In this document: one piece after another, positions 18,663 to 26,743 of the stretch | Position numbering within the stretch: position 1 is the first letter of the stretch | How the letters are laid out: the number at the start of each line of letters is the position of its first letter | Assembly: GCA_027486335.1 (NCBI GenBank) | Contig: JAIXPK010000571.1 | Location: 1-55,096 of the forward strand | Direction: 5' to 3' | DNA length: 55,096 bases | From: Verrucomicrobiaceae bacterium | Lineage (GTDB): Bacteria > Verrucomicrobiota > Verrucomicrobiia > Verrucomicrobiales > V1-33 | Notes under the pieces: generated by a model | What the model was told of the DNA's origin: nothing | What the model saw: only the letters and a program-made list of their open reading frames with translations | The model's database searches: none | Position numbers and translations under genes: made by a program

Positions 18663-19999
18663 ACCGCGACGAACGCCGCCTCATCCTCTACAGCTCGCTG
18701 CTCATGCTGGCGCTGCTCGCACTAGCCGGTGTGTTGTTGCGCAACTACGTCGCCAGAACCCTCGTCGCCGATGCGAACGTCCAGACGGCTTTCCTCGATC
18801 TGGCGCTGCGTGACCGCTCACGTTATCTGGCAGAGACGCTCCAATCCGATCGCCAGCAGGGCCGCTGGCCGGAGAATCTCGCGGACATCCTCACCCGCAA
18901 TCACGCCGACTATAACCGCGACATCTTCATCCAGGTGTTTGAGGCGGACGGAAGGCTGGCCGCAGCCTCGGTCAACACACCATCCGGAACCACCCTCTCG
19001 CCAAAGGCGCAACGTGTTGGCAGAGAGGAACTGCACTGGCTCAGCGACGAAACGAAAGGAGCCGACGGGCGGACGCTGCGGTTGGTCACCTATCCGATCT
19101 ACATTGGTGCTCCGGATGATCCGAAGGCACAGGCGCTCGGCTTCGCACAGGCCGGCCTGACCCTTCCGGATGCGGCCCGTGCCGTGTCCGTTTTCACATG
19201 GACCATGATCCCGGCCCTCGCGGGATTCGGCATCCTGTTTGTCATCGCCCTCCGCGCCGCCGTGGGGGCAGCGAGCCATCGCCTCCGCCGCGAGGCCGCC
19301 TCACTGAACGCATCGCAGCAGCGCTTCATCGGCGACGCCGCCCACGAACTCGGCACGCCGCTCGCCATCCTGCGGGGCGAGATGGACATCGCGCTCCGCC
19401 GCGAACGGAGCGCCGAAGATTACCGCGCGGCACTGGTCAGCTGCCGCGAGGAAATCGAGCGCCTTTCGGGACTCTCGGAAAACCTCCTGACACTTGCCAC
19501 CGCCGATGCCGGCCAGCAACTGGTGCAACCCGCGCCATGCGACGCCGTCGAGATCGCAAGGGCCGTGCATCAGCGTTTCGCCAGGTTCGCCGCCGGGAAG
19601 GATATCGCCTTCACCCTCGCTGCTCCCGAATCCCTGCCGTGGTCGGCCGACGCCGTGGCCGTCGGACAAATTCTCGGCAATCTCGTCAGCAACGCCCTGC
19701 GCCACACGCCCCCCGGCGAAAGCGTCGCGCTCACCGTTGCCCGCGAATCACACGCCATCGTGTTTCAAGTCACCGATACCGGCGAAGGCATTCCCCCTGC
19801 GCATTTGCCTCGGATCTTCGAACGCTTTCACAGGGTGGACAAAGCCCGCTCACGCGCCGGTGCCGGAGCCGGCCTCGGCCTAGCCATCGTCAAATCCTTC
19901 GTCGAGGCACACGGCGGCACCGTCGCGGTCACAAGCGAAGTCGGCAAAGGCTCCACCTTCACCTGTCGTTTCCCCGTCACTGTTTCCGGAGCCTCCTGA
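18659..19999 (+). CDS. Membrane sensor histidine kinase
   Basis: A 446-residue sensor kinase, partner of the regulator just upstream. Two membrane segments (about 7-27 and 182-202) enclose a periplasmic sensor region of some 150 residues with no domain I recognise. The dimerisation and phosphoacceptor helix has FIGDAAHELGTPLAIL with His229, an HAxxxELG-like variant of the usual HELRTPL box. The ATPase domain shows the N box (GNLVSNALRHTPPG), G1 (DTGEGIP), F box (IFERFHRVD) and G2 (AGAGLGLAIVKSFVEAHGG). All catalytic elements are present. Its stop lies 13 bp from the convergent stop of the next gene, with no room for an obvious hairpin. The signal it senses is unknown. Confidence 0.93.
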   Translation: MNRDERRLILYSSLLMLALLALAGVLLRNYVARTLVADANVQTAFLDLALRDRSRYLAETLQSDRQQGRWPENLADILTRNHADYNRDIFIQVFEADGRLAAASVNTPSGTTLSPKAQRVGREELHWLSDETKGADGRTLRLVTYPIYIGAPDDPKAQALGFAQAGLTLPDAARAVSVFTWTMIPALAGFGILFVIALRAAVGAASHRLRREAASLNASQQRFIGDAAHELGTPLAILRGEMDIALRRERSAEDYRAALVSCREEIERLSGLSENLLTLATADAGQQLVQPAPCDAVEIARAVHQRFARFAAGKDIAFTLAAPESLPWSADAVAVGQILGNLVSNALRHTPPGESVALTVARESHAIVFQVTDTGEGIPPAHLPRIFERFHRVDKARSRAGAGAGLGLAIVKSFVEAHGGTVAVTSEVGKGSTFTCRFPVTVSGAS

Positions 20000-20012
20000 G
20001 GAAACGACGAAC

Positions 20013-22640
20013 TCACGGTCTCGCAAAAAGCGGGCTGGCAATGACCGCCGCGAGCAGGCTCCGTACCCCATAGCCGCCAGGCCGAGCCGCCAGCAGAATC
20101 CGCTCGACTTCCGCTCGGTCCGCAAAGCTGACCTCCGCACCGGTGGCGTAGGTAATGAGATGCCCCGCAAAGGCGCGCGCAAGTTTGTCAGGCTCGGCCG
20201 CGAGTAGAGCGCGGAGTTCGCGGATGTCCTTGAACGGGCTACCATCCGGCATCACTCCAGTGCAGTCGACTGGGCGGTCCACATGATACTCGATGCCGCG
20301 TCCGTGAATCGCCGGGCGCCCTGCGGATCCGGCGGGAGCATTCGGCGCACCGCGCACGCGATAGGCCTCGCGCCACCCGCCCGTGACATCGAAACTCTCC
20401 AGCGCAAACCCATAAGGGTCCATCTTCACATGGCAACCGGCGCAGGTGGCGTTGCGCTTATGTTTCTCCAACTGCTCGCGGATCGTGGTCGCACCCCGAG
20501 TATCCGGCTCGATGGCACCGGCATCCGGCGGCGGCGGGGTCGGGACAATTCCCATGACCTGCTCCATCACGAACGCTCCACGCTTCACCGGAGAAGTCGT
20601 CGTCCCATTCGCCGTGACCTTGAGCACCGCTCCCTGCGTGAGAAACCCGCCACGCACGCTGTCCGGGGGCAGCGGCACACGGCGCAGTTCGAATCCACTA
20701 ACACCATCAATCCCATAATGCCGCGCCAGCGGCTCATTGATCATCGCGAAGTCCGACTGCACAAAATTGGTCACACTGAGGTCCTCGCTCAGAAGTTCCG
20801 CGAAAAACGCACGCGTCTCCGCCAGCATGGATTCCATCAGCCACGGCATGAACTCAGGGTAAAGCTGTTTGTCCGGCGGGTTGCTCTCCAATTCCCTCAT
20901 CCGCAGCCACTGACCCGTGAAATCAGCCACAAAGCGCGCAGACCGCGCATCGCGCAGCATCCGTTCCGTCTGGGCCCGAAGCACGTCCTGCTTCGTTAGG
21001 TCGCCCTTCTCCGCAAGAGCCAGCAGTTCCTCATCCAGGAGCGAGGACCACAACAAGGCACTCAGCCGCGAGGCCACGAGAAACTGTTCCCTCGCCAGCC
21101 CCGGCACGAAAAACTCCGGCGCACTGAGCACCCGACGATACGCCGACTTCATCGCATCCTGAAAATGCGCACCGCCCAGCATCCGCTCGCGCACCAGCGC
21201 GGCGTACGGCTCCACCTCCGCGTCCGCGATCGTCCGGCGAAAAGCCCGCCGCATCAGCGCCGCCAGCAGCCGCCGCGAGTCCTTGTCAGGCTCCGCGCTC
21301 ACGACATGAACCGCCACGCGCTTCGTACCATTCTCGCCATAAATGTCCTCCGGATACGAGCCGTGCATGCCGCGCGGCCACTTCTGCTGCACCGGCTGCG
21401 GCACACCGCTTTCCTTCGTCCAGAGCTGCACCGGCAAATCGCCAAACAATGCCCGCTGGCTCGCCGGCGGCCAGGCGTCGTGCAGCGGGCCCTCGATTTC
21501 AATCCACTCGATGGCCAACCCGGGACACGGGAGCGGCGGCCCTGGCGTGTTCTTGTCATGCGGGAAATCACGCACGTTCTCCAGCGAGGCCATCACGAGC
21601 CGCAGGTTGCTGTCCGTCCCATGCGTGTGCCCGTCGCTTCTCGCGAGCCACATTTCGAATTCCGCCACGCCCGCCTTGTTCGCCGGCAGTCCCTTCGTGC
21701 CAAAATGCTCGCCCGTGCTGTGAATCCCAAGGCCCAACGCGCCCGTCCGATCCGTCGCCACCGCCTTCGTGCCATCCCATGCAAAGCTGTAGCCCGACAC
21801 CCGCACCCGGTGCCGCCCTGACAACACCGGCGCAATGGACGTCAGCGAAAAACGAAAGTCTGCATCCTCGTGGCGGAAGAATCCCAGCGCCGTGGCATGC
21901 GGTTCGTCATCCACCAGCTTCCAGAAACCCTCGTCGCGGAAAGTCGGATCGCGCTCCAGCCCGATGAGCGGCACAAAACTCCGCTGCCCCACACTGAGCA
22001 CCACCGGAGGCTCGGCCTCGCGCCCTTCGTGGCGATTGTTGTCCCACGGACGGTAGCCGTATTTGAAAACCGGCGGCTGCTCCACAAACGCCGGCGTCGC
22101 TTCATTCAAAGCCACATCCACCGCCGCAAGGTAAGCGTCCACATGCACGAACGACACATCCAGCGCCGCCGCCGCGCGGTCAAAGCCATGCGACTTCCCA
22201 TCCGCCGGCAAAACATGCTGCACGCGCAGTCCCGGCAGCTCCACCAGATCGCGCAGCGCATTCTCAAACTCACCGCGCGACATCCGCCGCAGCCCGCCGC
22301 GCCCATCCCTAACCTGACGCGCCGCATCCACTGCCGTAAGTTCCTTCCCCAACGATTCCAGATAACCCGCCGTCGCCACCGCGTCCGGACGCGGCTTGTC
22401 TTTCGGCGGCATCTCTCCGTCACGTATGCGGTCATGCACTTTCACCCACTGCGCAAATGTCTCCGCATCGCTGGAAATAGCGGCCAGCGCCGTCAGATCC
22501 AACCCGCCCTTCTTTGTCTCGGCATCGTGACAGGAAACACAGTGCTCATCAAGAAACTGCCCCGCCTCCGCCGCTGCCAGCGCACCGCATAGCAGCGGCA
22601 AAAAGACGAAACAGGAAAGCAGCGGCAGTCGTGGAGGCAT
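20013..22640 (-). CDS. DUF1592-type di-haem cytochrome, third paralogue
   Basis: An 875-residue protein from the ATG at 22640 that opens a clear signal peptide (MPPRLPLLSCFVFLPLLCGA); the frame is open further upstream but without protein-like sequence. PSCyt1 holds CVSCH (Cys34, Cys37, His38) and RDGEMPPKDKPRPD. DUF1587 (RRMSRGEFENALRDLVELPG), DUF1595 (LMRRAFRRTIADAEVEPY), DUF1592 (LVASRLSALLWSSLLDEELL), DUF1588 with a second haem motif CAGCH followed by VKMDPYGFALESFD, and DUF1585 (LITYATGAEVSFADRAE) follow in normal order. It is about as long as its paralogue at 12499-15033 but not closely similar. Unlike that one, it has no DUF1552 gene downstream; the nearest lies at 25277-26563, beyond an oppositely oriented gene. 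A perfect 18-bp palindrome lies upstream. Confidence 0.92.
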   Translation of the reverse strand: MPPRLPLLSCFVFLPLLCGALAAAEAGQFLDEHCVSCHDAETKKGGLDLTALAAISSDAETFAQWVKVHDRIRDGEMPPKDKPRPDAVATAGYLESLGKELTAVDAARQVRDGRGGLRRMSRGEFENALRDLVELPGLRVQHVLPADGKSHGFDRAAAALDVSFVHVDAYLAAVDVALNEATPAFVEQPPVFKYGYRPWDNNRHEGREAEPPVVLSVGQRSFVPLIGLERDPTFRDEGFWKLVDDEPHATALGFFRHEDADFRFSLTSIAPVLSGRHRVRVSGYSFAWDGTKAVATDRTGALGLGIHSTGEHFGTKGLPANKAGVAEFEMWLARSDGHTHGTDSNLRLVMASLENVRDFPHDKNTPGPPLPCPGLAIEWIEIEGPLHDAWPPASQRALFGDLPVQLWTKESGVPQPVQQKWPRGMHGSYPEDIYGENGTKRVAVHVVSAEPDKDSRRLLAALMRRAFRRTIADAEVEPYAALVRERMLGGAHFQDAMKSAYRRVLSAPEFFVPGLAREQFLVASRLSALLWSSLLDEELLALAEKGDLTKQDVLRAQTERMLRDARSARFVADFTGQWLRMRELESNPPDKQLYPEFMPWLMESMLAETRAFFAELLSEDLSVTNFVQSDFAMINEPLARHYGIDGVSGFELRRVPLPPDSVRGGFLTQGAVLKVTANGTTTSPVKRGAFVMEQVMGIVPTPPPPDAGAIEPDTRGATTIREQLEKHKRNATCAGCHVKMDPYGFALESFDVTGGWREAYRVRGAPNAPAGSAGRPAIHGRGIEYHVDRPVDCTGVMPDGSPFKDIRELRALLAAEPDKLARAFAGHLITYATGAEVSFADRAEVERILLAARPGGYGVRSLLAAVIASPLFARP

Positions 22641-22730
22641 TGGGAAGGTGATACACCACAAGAACGCGATCTGCCTGTACTCCTTTGTGTAACCCGCTCG
22701 CACCTCCCTCAATCGTCGCACTGCCATTCC

Positions 22731-22748
22731 ACCGGCGAGCTCGCCGGT
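22731..22748. repeat. Perfect 18-bp palindrome in divergent intergenic region
   Basis: ACCGGCGAGCTCGCCGGT is a perfect 9+9 palindrome without spacer. It lies between the divergent cytochrome (start 22640) and G8 beta-helix (start 22839) genes, about 90 bp from each start. A dimeric regulator site is possible; chance in GC-rich DNA cannot be excluded. Confidence 0.5.
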
Positions 22749-22838
22749 AACCTCTCCGCTGCCCTTCATCATCCGGGCGAAAACAATTCCCGCCGCCTGT
22801 CACGCTCATGTCATCTTCGCCGCGCAGGATGGGTGCGC

Positions 22839-25232
22839 ATGAAGACGCTAAAATCCCTTGCCCTTCTCTTTGCCGCCGCGTTCCCCGCCAACGCATTCTC
22901 CCAATCCGCCGGTGCCGCGCCATGCTGCACCGTGCAGGCGGTCGGCGGACGCTCCGCCGTCGATTCCGGCCGATGGAGCTCGCCAGCAACATGGGGCGGC
23001 ACGCTGCCCGCAGCCGGTGCGCGTGTCTCCATCCCGGCAGGAATGGATGTCGTCCTCGATACCAATCCTCCGGCCCTCAAAGCGCTGTTCGTGGAAGGAA
23101 AGCTCCGCATTGCGCCACGCGATACGCAACTCGCAGCGGACTGGGTCATGATTCACGGCTTGTTCGAGGCCGGCACCGCCGCCTCGCCCTTCAAGCATCG
23201 CCTCACCATCACGCTGAATGGGAAGAACAAGACAGAGAACGTCGTCTGCTCGGGCATGCCCATGGGCGCAAAATTCGTGAGCGTGATGAACGGCGGTCGC
23301 CTCTCGCTGCACGCCCCGCCAGCCACAGCGTGGTCCCGCCTCGCGGCTGACACGACTCCCGGTGCGCGACAGATCATCGTCGCGGACGCGCGTGGTTGGC
23401 AGCCCGGCGATACGATCGTGATCGCCCCGCGCGTCGCCAAGCGCGGGCAGACGGAGAAGCGCGTGCTCCTCGCAGTGAACGGCAGCACGCTCACACTCGA
23501 CAAGTCACTGAGTTTTCACCACAGCGGCACCATGCCAGTAGTCGACGGTCGAACCCTCGACATGCGCAGTGAAGTCGGACGGCTCGATCGTCGCATCGTC
23601 ATCCAGGGCGACGCCGACTCGACAAACCTCAAATTCGGCGGACACGTCATGATCATGGCCGGTGGCTCGGCACAGGTGGACGGTGTCGAACTTCGCCGCA
23701 TGGGCCAGTTCAACAAGCTCGGACGCTACCCCTTTCACTGGCATCTCCTCGGCGATGCCCCCGGCCAATACCTTCGCAATTCCTCCGTTCATTCATCATT
23801 CCAACGAGGCGTGGTCATCCACGGCACTCGGCAGACGCTGGTGGAAAACAACGTCGTCTTCGACACTCCCGGCCACAACTACAGCATCGAAGACAGCACC
23901 GCGACGGACAATCTTCTCCATAACAATCTGGCACTCGAAAACCGCGTCATCAGCCTCACGGAGGCAACCCTGCGCGAACAAGGTGACAATCAGGCCGCCA
24001 ACTTCTGGATTCGCTCGGCGCGCAACACTTTCACCGGAAATGTCGCCGCGGGCTCCATGGCGAATGGCTTCTGGTACGACCAGGTGACCGACGGCCCAAC
24101 GGTCTTCCGCGGCAATACCGCCCACTCCGGCTACGCCCTCAGTATCCTCACCGACTTCGTCCGCGACGCCGGCCTGCTCGTGACGAACGTCGGTGAGCAT
24201 CGGCTCGAGTTCAGCGACTCGCTCTTCTATCAGAACGTGAACGGAATCTGGCCAAACGAAAACGGCGCGATGAACTTCAAAAACATCGCCTTTGCCGACC
24301 ACTGGCGCGGACCGGCGATGACCATGGATACGGTCGGCGAGAACACGGTCTTTGAAGACAATCTCTTCGTCGGCAAAACACGCGAGCCAGTGAAAGGCGA
24401 GGTCAACAGCACCGACTCTCAGAGCGTGCCGCCCGCCATGCTCATCCAGTACAGCGGCCTCGCCGACGTCCGAAACCCGGTCTTCGCTAACTACGGAGAC
24501 TCGTCGCTCCTCAGTGCGAACGACATCCTTCTCGAATGGCAGGCACAGTTTTTCCTCAGCGGCGTACGGCTCATCGGTACAGCCCCGGGCGGACGCAGTT
24601 TTCACGAACAAACCCTCACCACTCTGCTCGACACATCGTACGGCCAGCCCCCCGGAACCTATGTCTTTAACAAGCATCCACAGCTCGCGCCCGCGGACAG
24701 TCAGGCGGTAATCCTCGGCGAAGATGGAGAAACCTATTTGAGAATGCCGGAACGATTTGGCTACTCACTGCTGCGCACGGAAGTGCTCGGCGGCGACTAC
24801 TTTTCGCAAAGCTGGCACCAGCCCGGATTCCAAGCGCTGCGCAGCGACGGGATGCGCTTCACCGATGGCGAGAACGATCAGTTCATTGACGGCTTCTGTG
24901 TCATCTGCGGCGGGCGCTATCGCTACGCGCTGGAACAGGCGCCGCCGACAGCGACGTTCTTCGTGCGACTCGACGACATGGGCCCGCACATGCCCGCAGG
25001 CATCGCGCAGTCCGTCATCTTTTCCATCCCGCTCGACGCCGCGCCAAAGAGCGTCGCCCGCATCGATGAATTGAACGATGAAACCATTCCCGCCCCACCC
25101 GCCGCCCGGCTCACCGCCGCGCCAAGCATGGCCGCGTTCTCCGCAACCCCGCACGCCAGTTACTTCTATGATCCCGCCGCCCGCCGCCTGCACCTCCAGG
25201 CCGACGCCCGCTGGCTCGTCATTTCACGCTGA
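22839..25232 (+). CDS. Secreted G8-domain, CEMIP-like beta-helix protein
   Basis: A 797-residue exported protein (signal peptide about 1-22). A G8 domain follows near residues 40-180: SGRWSSPATWGGTLPAAGAR and VVLDTNPPALKALFVEGKL have the conserved Trp and Gly pattern. A right-handed beta-helix then fills the protein. Its stretch MGQFNKLGRYPFHWHLLGDA, NSSVHSSFQRGVVIHGT and FDTPGHNYSIEDS resembles the corresponding part of animal CEMIP/TMEM2 (KIAA1199-type) proteins, where G8 and beta-helix domains are linked to hyaluronan breakdown. By analogy this may depolymerise or bind a glycosaminoglycan-like polymer; that is inference. An in-frame GTG lies two codons earlier. The gene sits between a DUF1592-type cytochrome and a DUF1552 gene, both on the other strand. 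Confidence 0.8.
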   Translation: MKTLKSLALLFAAAFPANAFSQSAGAAPCCTVQAVGGRSAVDSGRWSSPATWGGTLPAAGARVSIPAGMDVVLDTNPPALKALFVEGKLRIAPRDTQLAADWVMIHGLFEAGTAASPFKHRLTITLNGKNKTENVVCSGMPMGAKFVSVMNGGRLSLHAPPATAWSRLAADTTPGARQIIVADARGWQPGDTIVIAPRVAKRGQTEKRVLLAVNGSTLTLDKSLSFHHSGTMPVVDGRTLDMRSEVGRLDRRIVIQGDADSTNLKFGGHVMIMAGGSAQVDGVELRRMGQFNKLGRYPFHWHLLGDAPGQYLRNSSVHSSFQRGVVIHGTRQTLVENNVVFDTPGHNYSIEDSTATDNLLHNNLALENRVISLTEATLREQGDNQAANFWIRSARNTFTGNVAAGSMANGFWYDQVTDGPTVFRGNTAHSGYALSILTDFVRDAGLLVTNVGEHRLEFSDSLFYQNVNGIWPNENGAMNFKNIAFADHWRGPAMTMDTVGENTVFEDNLFVGKTREPVKGEVNSTDSQSVPPAMLIQYSGLADVRNPVFANYGDSSLLSANDILLEWQAQFFLSGVRLIGTAPGGRSFHEQTLTTLLDTSYGQPPGTYVFNKHPQLAPADSQAVILGEDGETYLRMPERFGYSLLRTEVLGGDYFSQSWHQPGFQALRSDGMRFTDGENDQFIDGFCVICGGRYRYALEQAPPTATFFVRLDDMGPHMPAGIAQSVIFSIPLDAAPKSVARIDELNDETIPAPPAARLTAAPSMAAFSATPHASYFYDPAARRLHLQADARWLVISR

Positions 25233-25276
25233 TTCAATCGACCGCATGGTGCAGGGCAGCCGGGAATTCATTGGCA

Positions 25277-26563
25277 TCACGCGAACTCAAGTCCTCGCAA
25301 TGTACCGGAGGCACCCGCAAAGCTCCCGGCTTCGAGACCCATGCGTTGCAGCAGCGAAACGTAGAGTGTCGCAAGGTTCTGATTGCTCTTCCGGTCGAAG
25401 GCGAGGTGCTGGCCGTGCTTGAAACCGCCACCCGCGAGCAGCACCGGAAGATTGTCGTTCGAGTGCGCATTGGCGCTTCCCATGTTAGTCCCGAAAAGCA
25501 CCGACGTGTTCTCCAGCAACGCAGCGCCATTCTCCTCAGCGCGGCGCAGGCCGCCGAGAAAGCCAGCGAGCGCCCGAAATTCCGCCTCTTCGATCTTCCG
25601 CAATTCAGAGATCGTTTCCTCGCGGCCGCCGTGATGGGTGAGTTCGTGGATGTTCGACTTCACACCAGGAATGGTTCTCGGCGTCACACTCGCAAGGCTG
25701 ATGCAGAGTGTCACGATGCGCGTAGCGTCCGTTTCCAGCGCGAGGCGCGCGAGATCGAGCATTGATTCCAGATGCGCCGGCAGATCGTTCCGGTCCTCAA
25801 TCTCCTTCGGCTGCGGCACGGTGGTCTTCGGCTTGGGAACGCTCAGCCAGCCCTCGGCGGCCGCCAGTCGCTTTTCAGCATCGCGCACCGCAGCAGCAAA
25901 CTGCTCCAGTCGGTCGCGGTCAGCGGCACTCACGTTCTGCTGGAGCCTCTTGTATTGCCCATGCAGTCCATCAAGCAGGCTGCGATCCTCTTTGAGGCGG
26001 AGCACCGCCGCCGCTTTGCCTTCGGCAGAATCCTCAGCAAAGAGCTGCTGATAGAGCTTCACCGGACTGGATATCGGCGGAATCATCGACCCACTGCGCG
26101 TCCAAGACAGACTGAGATTGTCAGAGCCAACCATCAGCGGAAGCGAGGGAAATCGCGTGGCCGCGCCAAGCTGCTCCGCCATCACCTGGTCAAGCGAAAT
26201 ACTGTTCTTGAAGGATCCACGACTCGCGCCCGGCGCGCCCGTGAGAAAACTCATCTCCGCCGCGTGCCCGCCATCCACGCCCGGCAGCGAAACGCCCGAA
26301 AGCACGGTCAGGTCCGCCCGGTGATCCTTGAGAATATCAAGATAGGGCGTCCCGCCATAATCGCGCCCGGCCTGCTCCGGAAAGAAAAACTGCGGCAGGA
26401 TTCCCTGATTCGTCATCAACCCGACAAATCGCCGCGGCACCGGCGGCGCAGCAGCCGCTCCCAGCCGCGGCGACATGCTCTCAAGAATCGGCAGCGCAAG
26501 CGTCACACCTGAGGCACGCAGGAAATGTCGGCGGCTCAGCGGGGTGCGGGTCACGATGTTCAT
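25277..26563 (-). CDS. DUF1552 family exported protein
   Basis: An intact DUF1552 protein of 428 residues. The N-terminus carries LSRRHFLRASGVTLALPILE, a twin-arginine-like export signal. Family landmarks follow in order: FFPEQAGRDYGGTPYLDILK, LTVLSGVSLPGVDGGHAAE, SFKNSISLDQVMAEQLG, LSLSWTRSGSMIPP, SLLDGLHGQYKRLQQNVS, and the C-terminal NLPVLLAGGGFKHGQHLAF then LYVSLLQRMGLEAGSF. The region LSLSWTRSGSMIPP shows what the dead copy at 9480-10578 has lost. It appears to be the last gene of a run with the glycoside-hydrolase-like and kelch-like genes (same strand, 180 bp gap to the former). Its normal cytochrome partner may be the gene at 20013-22640, separated by the G8 gene. Confidence 0.9.
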   Translation of the reverse strand: MNIVTRTPLSRRHFLRASGVTLALPILESMSPRLGAAAAPPVPRRFVGLMTNQGILPQFFFPEQAGRDYGGTPYLDILKDHRADLTVLSGVSLPGVDGGHAAEMSFLTGAPGASRGSFKNSISLDQVMAEQLGAATRFPSLPLMVGSDNLSLSWTRSGSMIPPISSPVKLYQQLFAEDSAEGKAAAVLRLKEDRSLLDGLHGQYKRLQQNVSAADRDRLEQFAAAVRDAEKRLAAAEGWLSVPKPKTTVPQPKEIEDRNDLPAHLESMLDLARLALETDATRIVTLCISLASVTPRTIPGVKSNIHELTHHGGREETISELRKIEEAEFRALAGFLGGLRRAEENGAALLENTSVLFGTNMGSANAHSNDNLPVLLAGGGFKHGQHLAFDRKSNQNLATLYVSLLQRMGLEAGSFAGASGTLRGLEFA

Positions 26564-26743
26564 GCCGAAACATGCGCCTCAATGCGCCAACCTGCACCCG
26601 GTTTTCACTGCCCGTTCGAGTAGTGTCTCTCAGTGCGCCCCTCAATCTCGTATGGCTTGGGATGCCCCCCCTTGCTGCCGCGTCCGCCGACGGCAACGCA
26701 ATTCATCTCGCCGCTCACCTCTGAGGCAGGAAGGATCGCCCAA

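Noticed and set aside
26605-26743. Protein-like frame (MNCVAVGGRGSKGG and beyond) upstream of DUF1552
   Set aside because: It is short, contains a C7 run on the + strand and shows no recognisable family; too weak to call a gene.
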